A DNA stretch of 64,000 nucleotides, from the NCBI RefSeq assembly GCF_025766255.1, contig NW_026516664.1, positions 310,001 to 374,000 on the forward strand. Direction: 5' to 3'. Positions 24,272 to 35,418 of the stretch are shown one piece after another. How positions within the stretch are numbered: position 1 is the first letter of the stretch; the number at the start of each line of letters is the position of its first letter. The translations under genes and the position numbers were made by a program. Below the pieces are notes generated by a model. That model was not told where the DNA came from, ran no database searches, and saw nothing but the letters and a program-made list of their open reading frames with translations. This DNA comes from Zychaea mexicana (taxonomy: Eukaryota; Mucoromycota; Mucoromycetes; Mucorales; Lichtheimiaceae).

Positions 24272-25478
24272 CTATTTCTTGCGCTTGTTTTTACTGGCTT
24301 TATTGTTGTCTTGTTTGATAAAACCACAGTCTACTAAAGCGGCCCTTGCCGAATTGTTGATATGCTTGAAGCGATCCGCACCGAGTTGAATGCCTAATAA
24401 TAGTATAATTCAATATATGACTTGCCTACTGGATAATATCTCACAATGTTACACATAACTGGCAGTCGTTATACATACCACCAAACCACCGGCTGACGAC
24501 TACAACTGCATTCTTGACATCTGTGATTTGCAACAAGTGCATCATGCGACCTAATATATGCATATCCATATTGCAATTAGATCCATATTGCTCCAATATT
24601 AACGAAAGAAAGGGAAAAAGATAGCAACACTCACCGCCTGCAGCCGTTTCGCCATCATCGTCGTTATCTTGAAGTATGTGCCCATCGGGTAACTCAATTC
24701 GGTACGCCATCATATTGTGAGTAGCCTTGGCAATCTTTTTATCCTCCAAAAGCTTTGCCACGACGGCCCGTACTTGTTCAACATTATGCACCTTGGCGAC
24801 GTGTGCCACGAAAGTCGACTTTCTATCGACAATCGCATCTGGAGAAGTATATATGGGTGGTGCTGCAGCCGCAATATCGTTCATCCTACTCTCCTTTGCG
24901 TTATCTTCTTGTACTGGATCCTTTTTTTTACAGGAAAACCAAACCGCAATATAAGCCAACTATATGTATGGGCACTTTTTTCATGCCCCAACTGTCACCC
25001 GTGCAATTCTTATACCAAACCCTATCTTCATTCATACCTTTTTTTCGGGTTGGTCTTCGAGCTTTTGAAGCTCCAGTTGCTTGCATAGTGCCTCTTCATC
25101 GGGTTTTTCAACTTCATTTTCCAAGTAATCGCGTAACCAGCTGATCCACGCGAACAATACCACCTCCCCCGGTTGAAACATGGCTTGGAATTCGTTGTCA
25201 ATCTTGTCCAGCATGGTATTATCGATGCGGTGGGTGCCGCAGTATACCGAAGAAACTTCGTAAATGGGTGGATCATTGCTGGGGTATGTGGGAGGTAAAA
25301 AGAAGCGCACAACGACTATTCTCGGTGACTTTAAAGTTTCGTCATCGTCGTCGAGGTTGATTGTCACAATATATGCGTCGTCCGACGATTCGTTTTCTTT
25401 CTTAACAACGTCCGGCCCGTAAATGGCTTCTAAGGCCATATACTCTTCTTCCTGTAAGTCTTTATTGTTCTCGGACAT
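24272..25478 (-). CDS. IMPACT/Yih1 homologue (RWD domain plus UPF0029)
   Basis: Four exons: 25478-25038, 24920-24635, 24550-24479, 24393-24272; 306 aa. The N-terminal RWD domain contains EEEYMALEAIYG and the YPSNDPPIYE loop. The C-terminal UPF0029/IMPACT domain contains DRKSTFVAHVAKV, KKIAKATHNMMAYR, DDDGETAAGGRMMHL, VVVVSRWFGG and GADRFKHINNSAR. The protein competes with Gcn2 for Gcn1 and so restrains eIF2-alpha phosphorylation under amino-acid starvation. A basic KNKRKK tail ends it. The acceptor of the first intron could instead lie about 50 bp upstream in frame, adding a hydrophobic stretch. I prefer 24920 because of its pyrimidine tract and because the extra residues do not fit the linker. 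Confidence 0.93.
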
Positions 25479-25608
25479 AATAGAGTTTAGTGGACCGAAT
25501 TTGGCTGTCAATACATCCGAATCATCCCTCTTTATCTATTTATATACAGAAAGCTCCTCCCAAAGTCACGCAAAAAACCGATATATCAGTTTTTATGGTT
25601 AAAGGACA

Positions 25609-27246
25609 TCACGATGCTCTTGGACCTCCAATATCATTACTCATTGTGCCATCCAGATATCGCTGGGTCAAGAACGCGTCTTTTTTGCCATTACATTCGA
25701 TGAAAATTTCACGCCAGGGCTCCTTCCAAGCAACCGAATAAGTCACTGAAGGATCATCCACGGTCACTACAGATTTCAGCCAATTCAGGAACTGGTCCGT
25801 GAAATTCATACACACGGATGGATCCTATAAAGGTTTTTAGCTTCGTTAGTATATGTATCTGCTTTTTGTATATGGTATACCCATGATAGAACATGACACA
25901 TATGTACATACCCACATGTTCGGTTTTCCCCGCACTTTGCGAGGAATCTCAAGAGTTTTTAAAGTCTCAAGATGACTAATGACTCCATTATCGTCGCGAA
26001 AACCGCATACCACTCTAGGTACTCCAACAAGGAAAGATTGTGCCCAGAATTTGAGTAGCTTGTATCTAATAAATAAAGGAAAAGAGTGAGTTACATAAGC
26101 GGATGAAGTTTGTCTATGATGTGTTAAGTTGCTAGCATTTACTTTTCAAAGGATATCTGCTGCCTTTCGACATCAATGCGTCTTGATGTTTTAAGCTCAA
26201 TGTATTGCTTCAAAGGATTTCGTTCTTCCTTGGACGGTTTCAATCCTATAGATATGCAAGTTCAGCATCCAAGATAAACCACAGGAGCGACAACCGAGCT
26301 TTTAACATTTCTCACCTTCAATACAATCCACCTCGGCGCCCATAATAATAGAGTTTCCGCCAAGTCTAGTCCGTACGATCACGCAATATTGTACATTGGT
26401 ATTCGGTGGTTCCATGTCTTCGTTTACTATGGGAGCCTCCCCTTTTGGATCTGTTGATGTGCACATTGCTTCAAATTGATATCCCCAATAGCTCATAAGC
26501 CGCTGTCGATCATCCGTCGTTGCTTCGCGCTGGCGTTTTTGCTCTGTCTGTTGTTCCTCGATATAAATCGTACCCTATAAATGCATAGAATGGTTACTTG
26601 CTGAATCTACGTTTATTTTTGGATGATGACATAAGAGTTACCTTTGATCGCGTCACTCGCAATTCCCAAGGCTCGTTACGCGAAAAAGGTGTACAGAAGA
26701 GCTTGGTCATAATACCTCGCCAAGTTACCTTGAAAAGCGAGTATGGTTCAGCATTCCATTAATACATATTTTCTCTATCCGTTGTATTCCTCTTCTTACA
26801 ATATCAGCTTGTGTGTCATCAACAGTACTTTTTGATTTGGCGTCAGTCAAAGCATCCAAAAGCGTATCAATATGTTCCGGTATAGTTTCGTCGCGTTGAA
26901 CAAAACGATCATAGTTGTACGAAAGCGAAGGAGTCGTGGAAGTTAATCGCGGTGCTGCATAATATTTCTAAGATTGTTACAAATGAGTGTACGTATAGCA
27001 ATATCGTTCAAAACGAATTCTAGTTAATAAGTTACGTACAAGCTCTCTGTCGTCGAACCAAACCCTGCGATCAGCATCGATGCTGTAAGAATTGACCTCA
27101 ATAGGTTGTCTGTACTCAGGGCAGCGTCCACTGTATCGATGAGCTGGTAATACGCGAAAACTGTTTTGCTCAGCTTCACCATTCCGGTGAAAACGTTTGG
27201 CTGCCGAGTTTATGACGTCTTCGTAAAGATGCTTTCTTTTCGACAT
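25609..27246 (-). CDS. DXO/Rai1-family decapping nuclease
   Basis: Seven exons: 27246-27040, 26967-26800, 26728-26642, 26574-26316, 26245-26143, 26065-25912, 25824-25609; 397 aa. The fold is recognised by SLSYNYDRF near residue 80, LMSYWGYQFEA, the metal-binding GAEVDC, ELKTSRR, KLLKFWAQSFLVGVP and a C-terminal WREIFIE. The E and D of GAEVDC and the E of ELKT are the expected divalent-metal ligands, so the active site appears intact. The family removes incomplete or non-canonical caps (5' triphosphate, unmethylated, NAD) from RNA. In fungi Rai1 also stabilises the 5'-3' exonuclease Rat1. Whether this is the Rai1 or Dxo1 paralogue cannot be told here. Confidence 0.93.
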
Positions 27247-27809
27247 TATGATTTTTGTTGCCACGAGGTTTATGAGGGAAAGTGAAAGAAAAAACAGGTT
27301 CGAGCCTTTTCTCAGTTTCTTAGTAGCGCACTTCAATGCAGTGTATCCCCGCATAGCAGCGTTTGCTCTACACACGGAAAGGTCATTCTACTTCGCTCCA
27401 AATACCCTGAGTTTGCTTAACATTAGCTATGTAGCAGCTCTTTAAACCACAAAGCAGCATGTTTGCCCTCATGTAACAATCATAATGATGGAACAAAGCT
27501 ACTCTTACAACGCTATCCAAGCAACGAAATCGACCGCCAGGTCATCACACCTACAGTATATCACAAGCGATGAATAACAGGCCCAAGCTATCATTAAAAA
27601 AGGATTGCGTGTTACTCCACCAACATGCTCCCTTCGTTCCTTCGATTACTAATGACTCGTTGAACGTATATATTGAATATCGTATGTGGTGACGATTTTA
27701 GGGGGAAAATGGCTGGCGCAGGTCGAGAATGTTTTATTGAGCATGGAATGTATTTTTACAATACATACTGGATCTGTTTTTGCTTTTTGTACAGGTAATG
27801 ATATAACAT
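27247..27809. other. Intergenic region upstream of the DXO/Rai1 gene
   Basis: About 560 bp between the DXO/Rai1 start and the 3' end of the mL60 gene. No gene or RNA is seen. Confidence 0.45.
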
Positions 27810-28205
27810 CTAGAAACCAACAGGGCTCGTTCGTTCGGTCTTCTTGGTGAATTTTGGTACTTTGTGAAGCGACTTGCGGTGACCTCGTGCGTATCTGCTA
27901 AAGACGGTATACTTGTCGCGAGGGTGCATTTCGGATTCTTTAGGAAGTGCCAAGGCCTTATCTAAAGCTTTGCAACGAACGCCGGAATCTGCTACGGTAG
28001 CGATGACATCGTCGACAGCCTTGAGTCTCTTGCGTACGTTGGCTTTACGAGTGCCGGACATGCGAAAAGGGTTCTTCCTAAAAATAACTATTGTTAATAT
28101 GGTCTTGCGATCTATAGCATATGCATATTCATTTTGGAAGCGAGAATCTAAGTACCAAAGGAGACCACCTTGAGCTACAAGTGACTGACGAAATGCGCCA
28201 AACAT
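27810..28205 (-). CDS. MRPL31: Mitochondrial large-subunit ribosomal protein mL60 (MRPL31)
   Basis: Two exons (28205-28156, 28077-27810), 105 aa. The start MFGAFRQSL with GGLLWKNPFRMS across the intron, VRKRLKAVDDVIATV, the motif PKESEMHPRDKYTVFSR, and the C-terminal PVGF match the yeast L31/mL60 family almost position by position. It is a fungal-specific component of the mitochondrial large ribosomal subunit. The first exon is only 50 nt, and the start depends on it. The gene is divergent from RRP1 with 185 bp between start codons. Confidence 0.92.
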   Translation of the reverse strand: MFGAFRQSLVAQGGLLWYLDSRFQNEYAYAIDRKTILTIVIFRKNPFRMSGTRKANVRKRLKAVDDVIATVADSGVRCKALDKALALPKESEMHPRDKYTVFSRYARGHRKSLHKVPKFTKKTERTSPVGF

Positions 28206-28390
28206 TATTAATATAGCATATACAAGAGCGGAACCCACTACCCCCCTCGCACAGCATTATACATACGACCCTTTCTTCCTTGGAAAGGTTGAGTTGGTGG
28301 CTTGGCTCCTATTTCCCGCTTTGCCCATTTAACTAATTTGACAGAACCGATTTCGGGCTCTTTTAGATTTTTCCTGCAAAACTTGAAAAT

Positions 28391-29449
28391 ATGAGCGACA
28401 CGATCACGGCAGAAACGACCTTGCCCTTCGGAAAGCAACTGGCTGCCAATGGTACATTCTTGAATTCCATGGAACGCTCGCTACTGTTTTCTGAGGCGCA
28501 CTAATCGTTGAACTTGTAAACATATAGAAAAGAAAACTCGCGACAAAGCCGTCAGTGCATTACGTCGTTACATTTCCAGCAGTCCTGAGCTTTCTCGTGT
28601 AGATCTTTTGAAATTATGGAAGGGCTTATTTTATTGTAAGAATACAGTAAAAGACCGTTATACGAATGGTCTTGATTGTGTGTGGCGATGAGGCTTTTGT
28701 CTGTATATTTAACGTTTTACTCTTGCATATTAATCTAGGTTATTGGATGTCTGACAAGCCTTTGGTACAACAAGACCTCTCTGAAAAACTGGGATCTCTT
28801 GTATTAGACATACCAGCTGATAATGCCATTCCGTTCCTCGAAGCATTTTGGGAAACACATTGCTCAGAGTGGCACGGTTTGGATAGAATAAGGTAATTGA
28901 TGCAATTTTAGTTTATCTAACAATTTTACCAAATGGCTAAAGGATTATGAATTGATAACACAGATTGGACAAGTACTACATGCTGTTACGGCGCGTTATT
29001 TTTTACTCGTTTTTGTTTTTGGCAAACCATGATTGGAATGAGGAGAATGTGGAAGAGTATACTACCATGCTTTTAAATGGTCCCCTACAGTAAGTTTTTG
29101 ATCCCAACTGACTTTTACACTTAATGCAGTTAAGAACTTGTTCGATGGCTCACATAGATGTTTTGCCAACTTTAGTCCAACAGACCGAAAAAAGCCTGAT
29201 TCCATCCGATACCATATTTTTGACGTTTATTTCGAAGAGCTCGATAAGGTGATGGAACTGCAACGGGAACAAGGAGAAGAGGTTCATTTGAGCATGGAAT
29301 CAATTGAGCGACCCATTCAAGTTGCAGCGACTGAATCTATCAACAAGGTCGTAAGGACAAAGGCCAAGGCCACACTAGCTGCATGGGAAGAAGTTAAAAA
29401 GGCAGAAGAAGAAAGTGGAGATCAAGATATGGACGAAGACGAAGAATAG
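28391..29449 (+). CDS. RRP1: Ribosomal RNA processing protein RRP1 (Nop52)
   Basis: Five exons (28391-28451, 28528-28635, 28739-28892, 28964-29089, 29176-29449) give 240 aa. Family motifs: FGKQLAANEKKTRDKAV, LLKLWKGLFYCYWMSDKPL, FWETHCSEWHGLDRIRLDKY and YHIFDVYFEELDKV. RRP1 acts in the nucleolus on pre-60S particles, in the processing of 27S pre-rRNA. The C-terminus is short and acidic (DQDMDEDEE), so this copy is at the small end of the family. The Cys codon in LFYC is split by the second intron. Confidence 0.92.
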
Positions 29450-29641
29450 ATTCCAAAGCTCTCCTTGTATATAATAATCACATCATCTATCGACCAAAAG
29501 ATAAAATATTCATGCATAGCATTTGTATTACCATAATATAATATTCTTTTTGAAAAAACAATTTTAAAATGACTTTTTGATTGAGAAATATACTGTTGTG
29601 TGATATGGAAATCATGCAGATGGAGTAAAGAAAGGAACTAT

Positions 29642-31932
29642 TTAATCATCATCCCAGTGGCCCTGCTGCTTGGGGGGCTTGGGTCCTCCTGCAGGTTTGG
29701 ACATAATAATCTAATGAGAGAAAAAGTAACATGACATATCAGCATCTGTACATTCTTGTAGCTAACAAGCAAAAACAAAACTCTATTAGAAAGACGTACC
29801 TGGTCTACGCGCAAAACTGTTATTGCTGTATCAGCGGCAAGTTTGATTGCCAAGTGCTTGGCAGGGAAGGAGTCGTAGACGCCAATCTTGGCTGCATCTG
29901 CAGTGCCGTCGTTGTCATTCTAAATAGCAATATATCGTCGTGATCAGTTTACAATCATTCACTATGAAATATGTATAGATCAATGGCAAATACCTCAACA
30001 TCAACACCAACACTAAGGCCAGAGTCGCCCTCTTGGTAATGAGCAGCGTACAAACGGGACAAGACAGCAGTGGCATCCATACCAGCGTTTTCACACAAAG
30101 TGCGAGGTACCACTTCAAGTGCCTCAGCGAACTTCTTGATGGCGTGCTGATTCAAACCAGGAGTCTTGGAGGCAACAATTTGCAAACGCTTGTTCAATTC
30201 CATTTCAACAGCACCGGCACCAGGTAACAAACGAGGATCACGGGTAGCAGCCTTGATCACGTTGACACCATCGTCAATAGCGCGTTCGATATCATCCATG
30301 TGGTTTTGTGTTGCGCCACGGATCACCACAGTGGTGGTACGCGAGCGGTCCAATTCTTCTTGACGGAACACAGTAACACGGTCGCTACCGATTTCGACAG
30401 TTTCAACAACATCACAGTAGCCCATTTCTTCTGCCATAGGAGCACCCAAACGTGCTAATGCGGTAGCGCCAACAACGCGGCACAACCGACGAAGGTCAAA
30501 CTTGGACAAGACCTTGACAGACAAGATACCGAAACGGTTCAAATAATGTTGTGCCAGTTCGCCGATACCATTACCGGTAACAACGACCTTGACACCAGCA
30601 TCGGACAGTTCTTGGAAAATCTAAAGAAAGGAAATCCAGTTTTAGCCCACATCCTAAACTCAATCACATTTTAACACTATGCCTGCTTCTTAAATATCTA
30701 GAGCCTTACCTTTTCCATATGCTTCTCTTCATCTTTGCTAAAGTTTAGCATTTCCTGTGCATTGTGAATAAGAACGGTACCCTTAGTTTCCGTTTGAGCG
30801 ATATCCAAGGGACAAGTGAAAACAGCAACCTTGGCCTTAGTGGCGCTCTGGATAGGGCCTATAATAACCGAGAAAAAAACATCAAAGTTCGTAAGGTACA
30901 CAAATTGCGTATCCTTCCTCTCTCACGCACACACTAAAAATGTTGATCAAAACGCTTACCTTCTGGCTCACGACCGAAAACCATGCCTCGCACGACCTTT
31001 GATTCATAGATGCTGGAACCCATCACCTTCACAACTCGAATGTTATCCACGTTGAAATCAGTAGGGTTCTTGGGCATCACATTTTGTGCGGCTTCAACAA
31101 CAAGTTCACTCAACAAATCTTCGTGACCATATTGCTTTGATCCAATGGCTGCCTTGACACTTTTAAGCAATTCGTCTTTTGACTTCAAATCTTCAACTTT
31201 AGCCACGGACAAGTCTAAAAATGTAAAACGAAAACGCGCAATTCCCCCCTTTTATGTTAGAATGCAACTCGCTTTTTCCTGGAGCAATGACATCCAACTT
31301 CATAAACATTACCTTGAATAATCTCAAGAGCTCTATCTCTTGCAAGTTCATAACCTTGAATAACCTCAGAAGGGTGAAGGCCGAGACGCAACAAGTGTTC
31401 CGCCTTCTTCAACAATTCACCGGCGAAGACGATGACAAGATTGGTATTATCGCCTAACTCGGATTCTTGTTGCTGAGATGCCATGACAAGTAGCTTTGCG
31501 GCAGGATGTACAACGTCCAATTCACGAATGATGGTTGCAGCATCGTTGGTAACGAAAAGTTTTTCGAGATGATTGATGATCATTTTGTTACGACCTGTTG
31601 ATGGAGAGGGGAGATGTTTAGTTTTCTTTACACTTCAGATGATGCTTGATCTATCGAATAGAGGCAAGAGTGGGATCTTATATGTACCATTAGGACCCAT
31701 CGAGGTGCGTACAACTTCGGCAAGTTCGTGAGTTGCCTCAATGTTGCGCAATACTGCCTCATCAACGCCTTGTTGGAACTGTCAAAAATAACAAAAACAA
31801 TTTGACTCGACATCAGTCAAAGTTCTTTTATATGTTTGTGTACTAGTCCGTGTCAATTGCTCATGCTTGTCTTACCTTATAGCCCTCCTTAAAGAGTTGA
31901 GGAAGTGTGCTTTTGGGTATGCGTAGAGCCAT
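29642..31932 (-). CDS. CCT8: T-complex protein 1 subunit theta (CCT8)
   Basis: Eight exons: 31932-31876, 31778-31688, 31594-31313, 31214-30960, 30858-30710, 30620-29994, 29919-29800, 29710-29642; 530 aa. It begins MALRIPKSTLPQLFKEGYK and has RTSMGPNGRNKMI, TNDAATIIREL, SGxY-type middle region with HYLNRFGI, CRVVGATALARLG, the ATP-site LLPGAGAVEMEL and QEGDSGLSVGVDVE. The C-terminal tail is PKPPKQQGHWDDD. It is one of the eight subunits of the cytosolic chaperonin that folds actin and tubulin. The usual phosphate-binding GDGT motif reads GDNT here, which is unusual. The long sixth exon covers most of the apical and equatorial C-terminal halves. Confidence 0.95.
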
Positions 31933-32500
31933 GACAGTTTTCGTAGATTGACACGCGTCAAAAAAAAAAAACGAGTTAGGTTCAAAAATTCGGACGCCTT
32001 TTTCTTTCTTACTGCGAGCTGTACACGTGCCTCCGCCCCGGTTTTCAAAGTCCCGCTCACTGATCAGTTGAAGGCAAGCATGCAGGGCGTAGGAGCTTTA
32101 TCATTGAATACAGATGTTTTCTTGGAAGAGTTGCGCAGTATTACATACTTATTGGTGGCAAAGTGGTAGTAGTACTATAAGCATTGTAATGCAGTGTACA
32201 CAATAGCTTTGTCAAGGAACTCGTTTTATCGAAGAAGAATTGAGGGAAGGGACAGGAGGGATAAGTAGCAGGAGACAGGTAGTATCTATTATTTATATAA
32301 CAAGAGTATATGCTGCTATACATCATTTTGCTGTTGATAGAATGATTGTAGATATAAAGTCAAGGATTTATACAAGTACTCAAATATTCTATTAAGCCTG
32401 CGGGGTTCTAGACATCAGGTTATTGGTTGACCACATACAACCACTCGTCGGAACGCGTTTCTTTTGCTTCAGCAGCACTTTACATAACACGACGACAGAA
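31933..32500. other. Intergenic, divergent promoters of CCT8 and the BRD8-like gene
   Basis: 568 bp between two divergent start codons. Nothing gene-like is seen inside. Confidence 0.45.
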
Positions 32501-34971
32501 ATGGCATCAACTGCCGAATGGACCGTACTGGAGAAACTACTTCTAGCTCAGGCTGTCTATAAGTTTGGCGAAGATAACTGGTTCCAGATCGCACGCAATC
32601 TTAAGCAGCACAGCATGTTGGATCGACAACCCGAGTTTTTCAATCAAAAAGTAGTCCTTTTTCCTTTCATGTTGGGCAGAAACAAAGCAAATTTGTTTAT
32701 TAATCCCACACTGAAACTTCTTGATTAGAATTGCTCACTACAATACTACTTATTGATTGAAGATCTTGAAAATGAAAAGTAAGATATCAACCATTTTACT
32801 TCCTCTTCCTCCTCCCGCACCCTTTAATTACGATACTCATGTATATGTAGACGACAGACAAAGTCGAGTGCCAGTGCTACGGCACAGGACATGCCACCAG
32901 TGGTCAAGTTAGCCAAACAGCTTTATATTCAACGTATCGATGAATTAAAAAGGGCGATCAAACAAGACGATGTGAAATTCATGCAATTGATTGGTGAAAT
33001 TGAAGAGATTCGTGCTGGCAAATGGGACGCGAAACTAGGGTCCCAAGTCGAAGAGATTGAAGAAACTACTATTACTCCACAAGAAACTACGGCTACTGTA
33101 CAACAAGCAGAATTTCAGCAACAACAACAACAGCAGCAGCAAGAATCATTATCATCCTCAGAAAAGTCAGAGAAAGGAAAAGAAGATGAACCGAAAGCAG
33201 AAGTGAAAGAAACTTCATCACAAGCAGTATCTCCCACGTCAGAAGCAGCAACCCCTACCATGACTACATCCTCCGTAACTTCTACCACACCTACTACTAC
33301 AATGGCACCAGCTACCAGCACTATAGATGTACAATATACCCCAGCCCGAACATCTGCTGAAACAACCGCCCAATCACTTACGCAAAGCGCAGATATTATG
33401 GAAGTAGTATCAGAAATACCACCGTCATCCCAACCAAAAGCTGAAGCCTCTACAGTAGAAGCAATGAGTACAACACCCCCACAGCAAGTGGTACAGACAC
33501 CAACGCCTGAGCAAGAAAAAGTACCGACACCTGTAGAAAAGGTGGAACCGATGGAGGTTGATACACGAGAACCCGAGGCTACCATGGTACCTTCAGTAGT
33601 TGAGGAAACGGCAGCGCCTGCACAAGCACTCCAGCATGAGCCACATGTCACAGCACAGCCTACAGTTTCGCCGCCGTTGCCCCAGCATCAAAGTGATACG
33701 ACAGGTCAACAAAAACCAACTACACCTGCAATGAGCGCTTCACCACAATCAGACACCAGCTACCAATCCGCCCTGGAAGCCACACCCGCCGCGACACTTG
33801 TCCAACCTGCAACACTCGACGAAAGTACAGTAACCACTGACCAGCAAGCCGCTTTACCGCCAGGAGAGCCAGCGGCAGCACTCCCCTCTGAAGGCGAAAA
33901 ACGTAAGCTCGAGGATTTTGAAATGACTGAAAACTATAATGATGAACAACAAGCAACCAAACGCCAACGTCTTGAGCAGCCTTCTAAGGGTAAAAAAAAA
34001 CATAATTAGCAATGCTACTGGATATTAGTTGGAAAATTCACGCATGAAACTTTGCATAATATATTAGAATCAACAGCCGAATATCAAGACAACGAAGGCT
34101 CTCAGGAACAACTTGGATCCGCAGCTGCCACATCCTTGTCCGCAGATGAAGAACGTATAAAGACAGAACCATCATCAGGTGAGCTTTTGGCTTCTTTCCA
34201 ACAACCTTTCTTTGGAGGCGGTTGTGGGATAATGAAGGAAGAGGGAGGGGGGACAGACGATTTATTAAAAATCAATGTGATATCTAATCATGACTTTTGT
34301 TGCTGTAGAGCCCAAATCTCCTGAGGCGATGAATTTGAAATCACCCGAAGGCCCTTTATCGGTAATGAGTGGGGCGGATGCTGAAGGAACAGAAAGTGTT
34401 ACCGGCAGCGAAAGCAATGCACCGACCCCCACATCTTCTTCTGATAAACGCAAGAGCAAAGATGAACAACGGCAGCAAAAGTCTTGGCAAAAGAACATCA
34501 ATCTCCTGTGGCGCGAAATAGCGAATCACAAGAATGGAGCCATGTTCATGAACCCAATCAAGGAAGCAACTGCACCTCTGTACTACGAAGTCGTCAAGCA
34601 TCCTGTTGACCTCAAGACCATCAAGAACAGAATCAGAGATGGGGTAACGTGAGCCCATGAGAACAAAAGTTAGAGGCTAGCTGTGGTTGATGTAAATGGG
34701 ACAATGTATTTACACTATTATTATTTCATTCTACTAGGCGATAAAAACCACTGTTGAATTTGAACGGGACATCGTCTTGATGCTGACCAACTCTTTAATG
34801 TACAACAAAGAGGGCACCGAGATATACCAGATGGCATTGGAGATGCTTGAAGATGTGAACGAACAATTGAAACTGTTCAAAACCGCAGATAGTAATTCGT
34901 CAACAACGACAACGCATACTCGAAAGGCATCCACAGTAGCTAAAGATCGACGAAAGAGCGTAGCCGAGTAG
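32501..34971 (+). CDS. BRD8/Bdc1-like bromodomain protein (NuA4/TIP60 complex type)
   Basis: Six exons (32501-32650, 32729-32778, 32851-33989, 34068-34178, 34309-34643, 34738-34971) give 672 aa. The N-terminal SANT-like region matches BRD8: EWTVLEKLLLAQAVYKFG, then WFQIARNLK, and PEFFNQKNCSLQYYLLIED across the first intron. A coiled-coil helix follows (LAKQLYIQRIDELKRAI). About 300 residues of Gln/Thr/Ser/Pro low complexity separate this from a C-terminal bromodomain (SWQKNINLLWREI, NPIKEATAPLYYEVVKHPVD, VLMLTNSLMYN). The Tyr and Asn expected to read acetyl-lysine are present (PLYYEVV, MYN). BRD8 sits in the NuA4/TIP60 acetyltransferase. The long exon 3 holds nearly all the low-complexity sequence. 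Confidence 0.87.
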
Positions 34972-35418
34972 TGATGATGACGATATTAAATAAAAGATCG
35001 TGTGCACAATGATAAAAACAAAATCTTGTTTCATCATGATTAGATCTTGATTATAATATGGCAGGATAGCATGCCGCACAACTTTAATGTTTGTTGTGCA
35101 TGCGATTTCACAGCTGTCAATCGGTACGTATGTAGATATTAATATCTCATTTGATCTAACACATATCATGAGGATCATATTCCAGATCTGGCTCTGATGC
35201 TGCACATTACGCAGCTCACATGTCTTTATTTTGTGCGCAACGGCAACGCGTAATGTGAAAAAAAAAGAAGAACGACAATGAATAAGAGGTCTGTATGATC
35301 TTGATACGGTGTGTGTATGTGTATGTGTGTGCTTGTATTGTATGGCTTATGAGGAAAAAGATTGATTGCGGAAGAACAAGGCATAAGGACAACGATGGTT
35401 ACTAATAAGAGATGATTC
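34972..35418. other. Intergenic, convergent gene ends
   Basis: About 450 bp between the BRD8-like stop and the GATA-factor stop. A GT-rich tract (gtgtgtatgtgtatgtgtgtg) lies near 35310-35330. No gene is seen. Confidence 0.45.

Noticed and set aside
24921..24960. Alternative upstream acceptor for IMPACT exon 2
   Set aside because: It is in frame but adds a hydrophobic stretch not expected in the linker, and the chosen acceptor has the better pyrimidine tract.
33115..33651. Minus-strand Cys/Val/Ser-rich frame over the BRD8-like exon 3
   Set aside because: Shadow of the Gln/Thr/Ala-rich coding repeats on the other strand.
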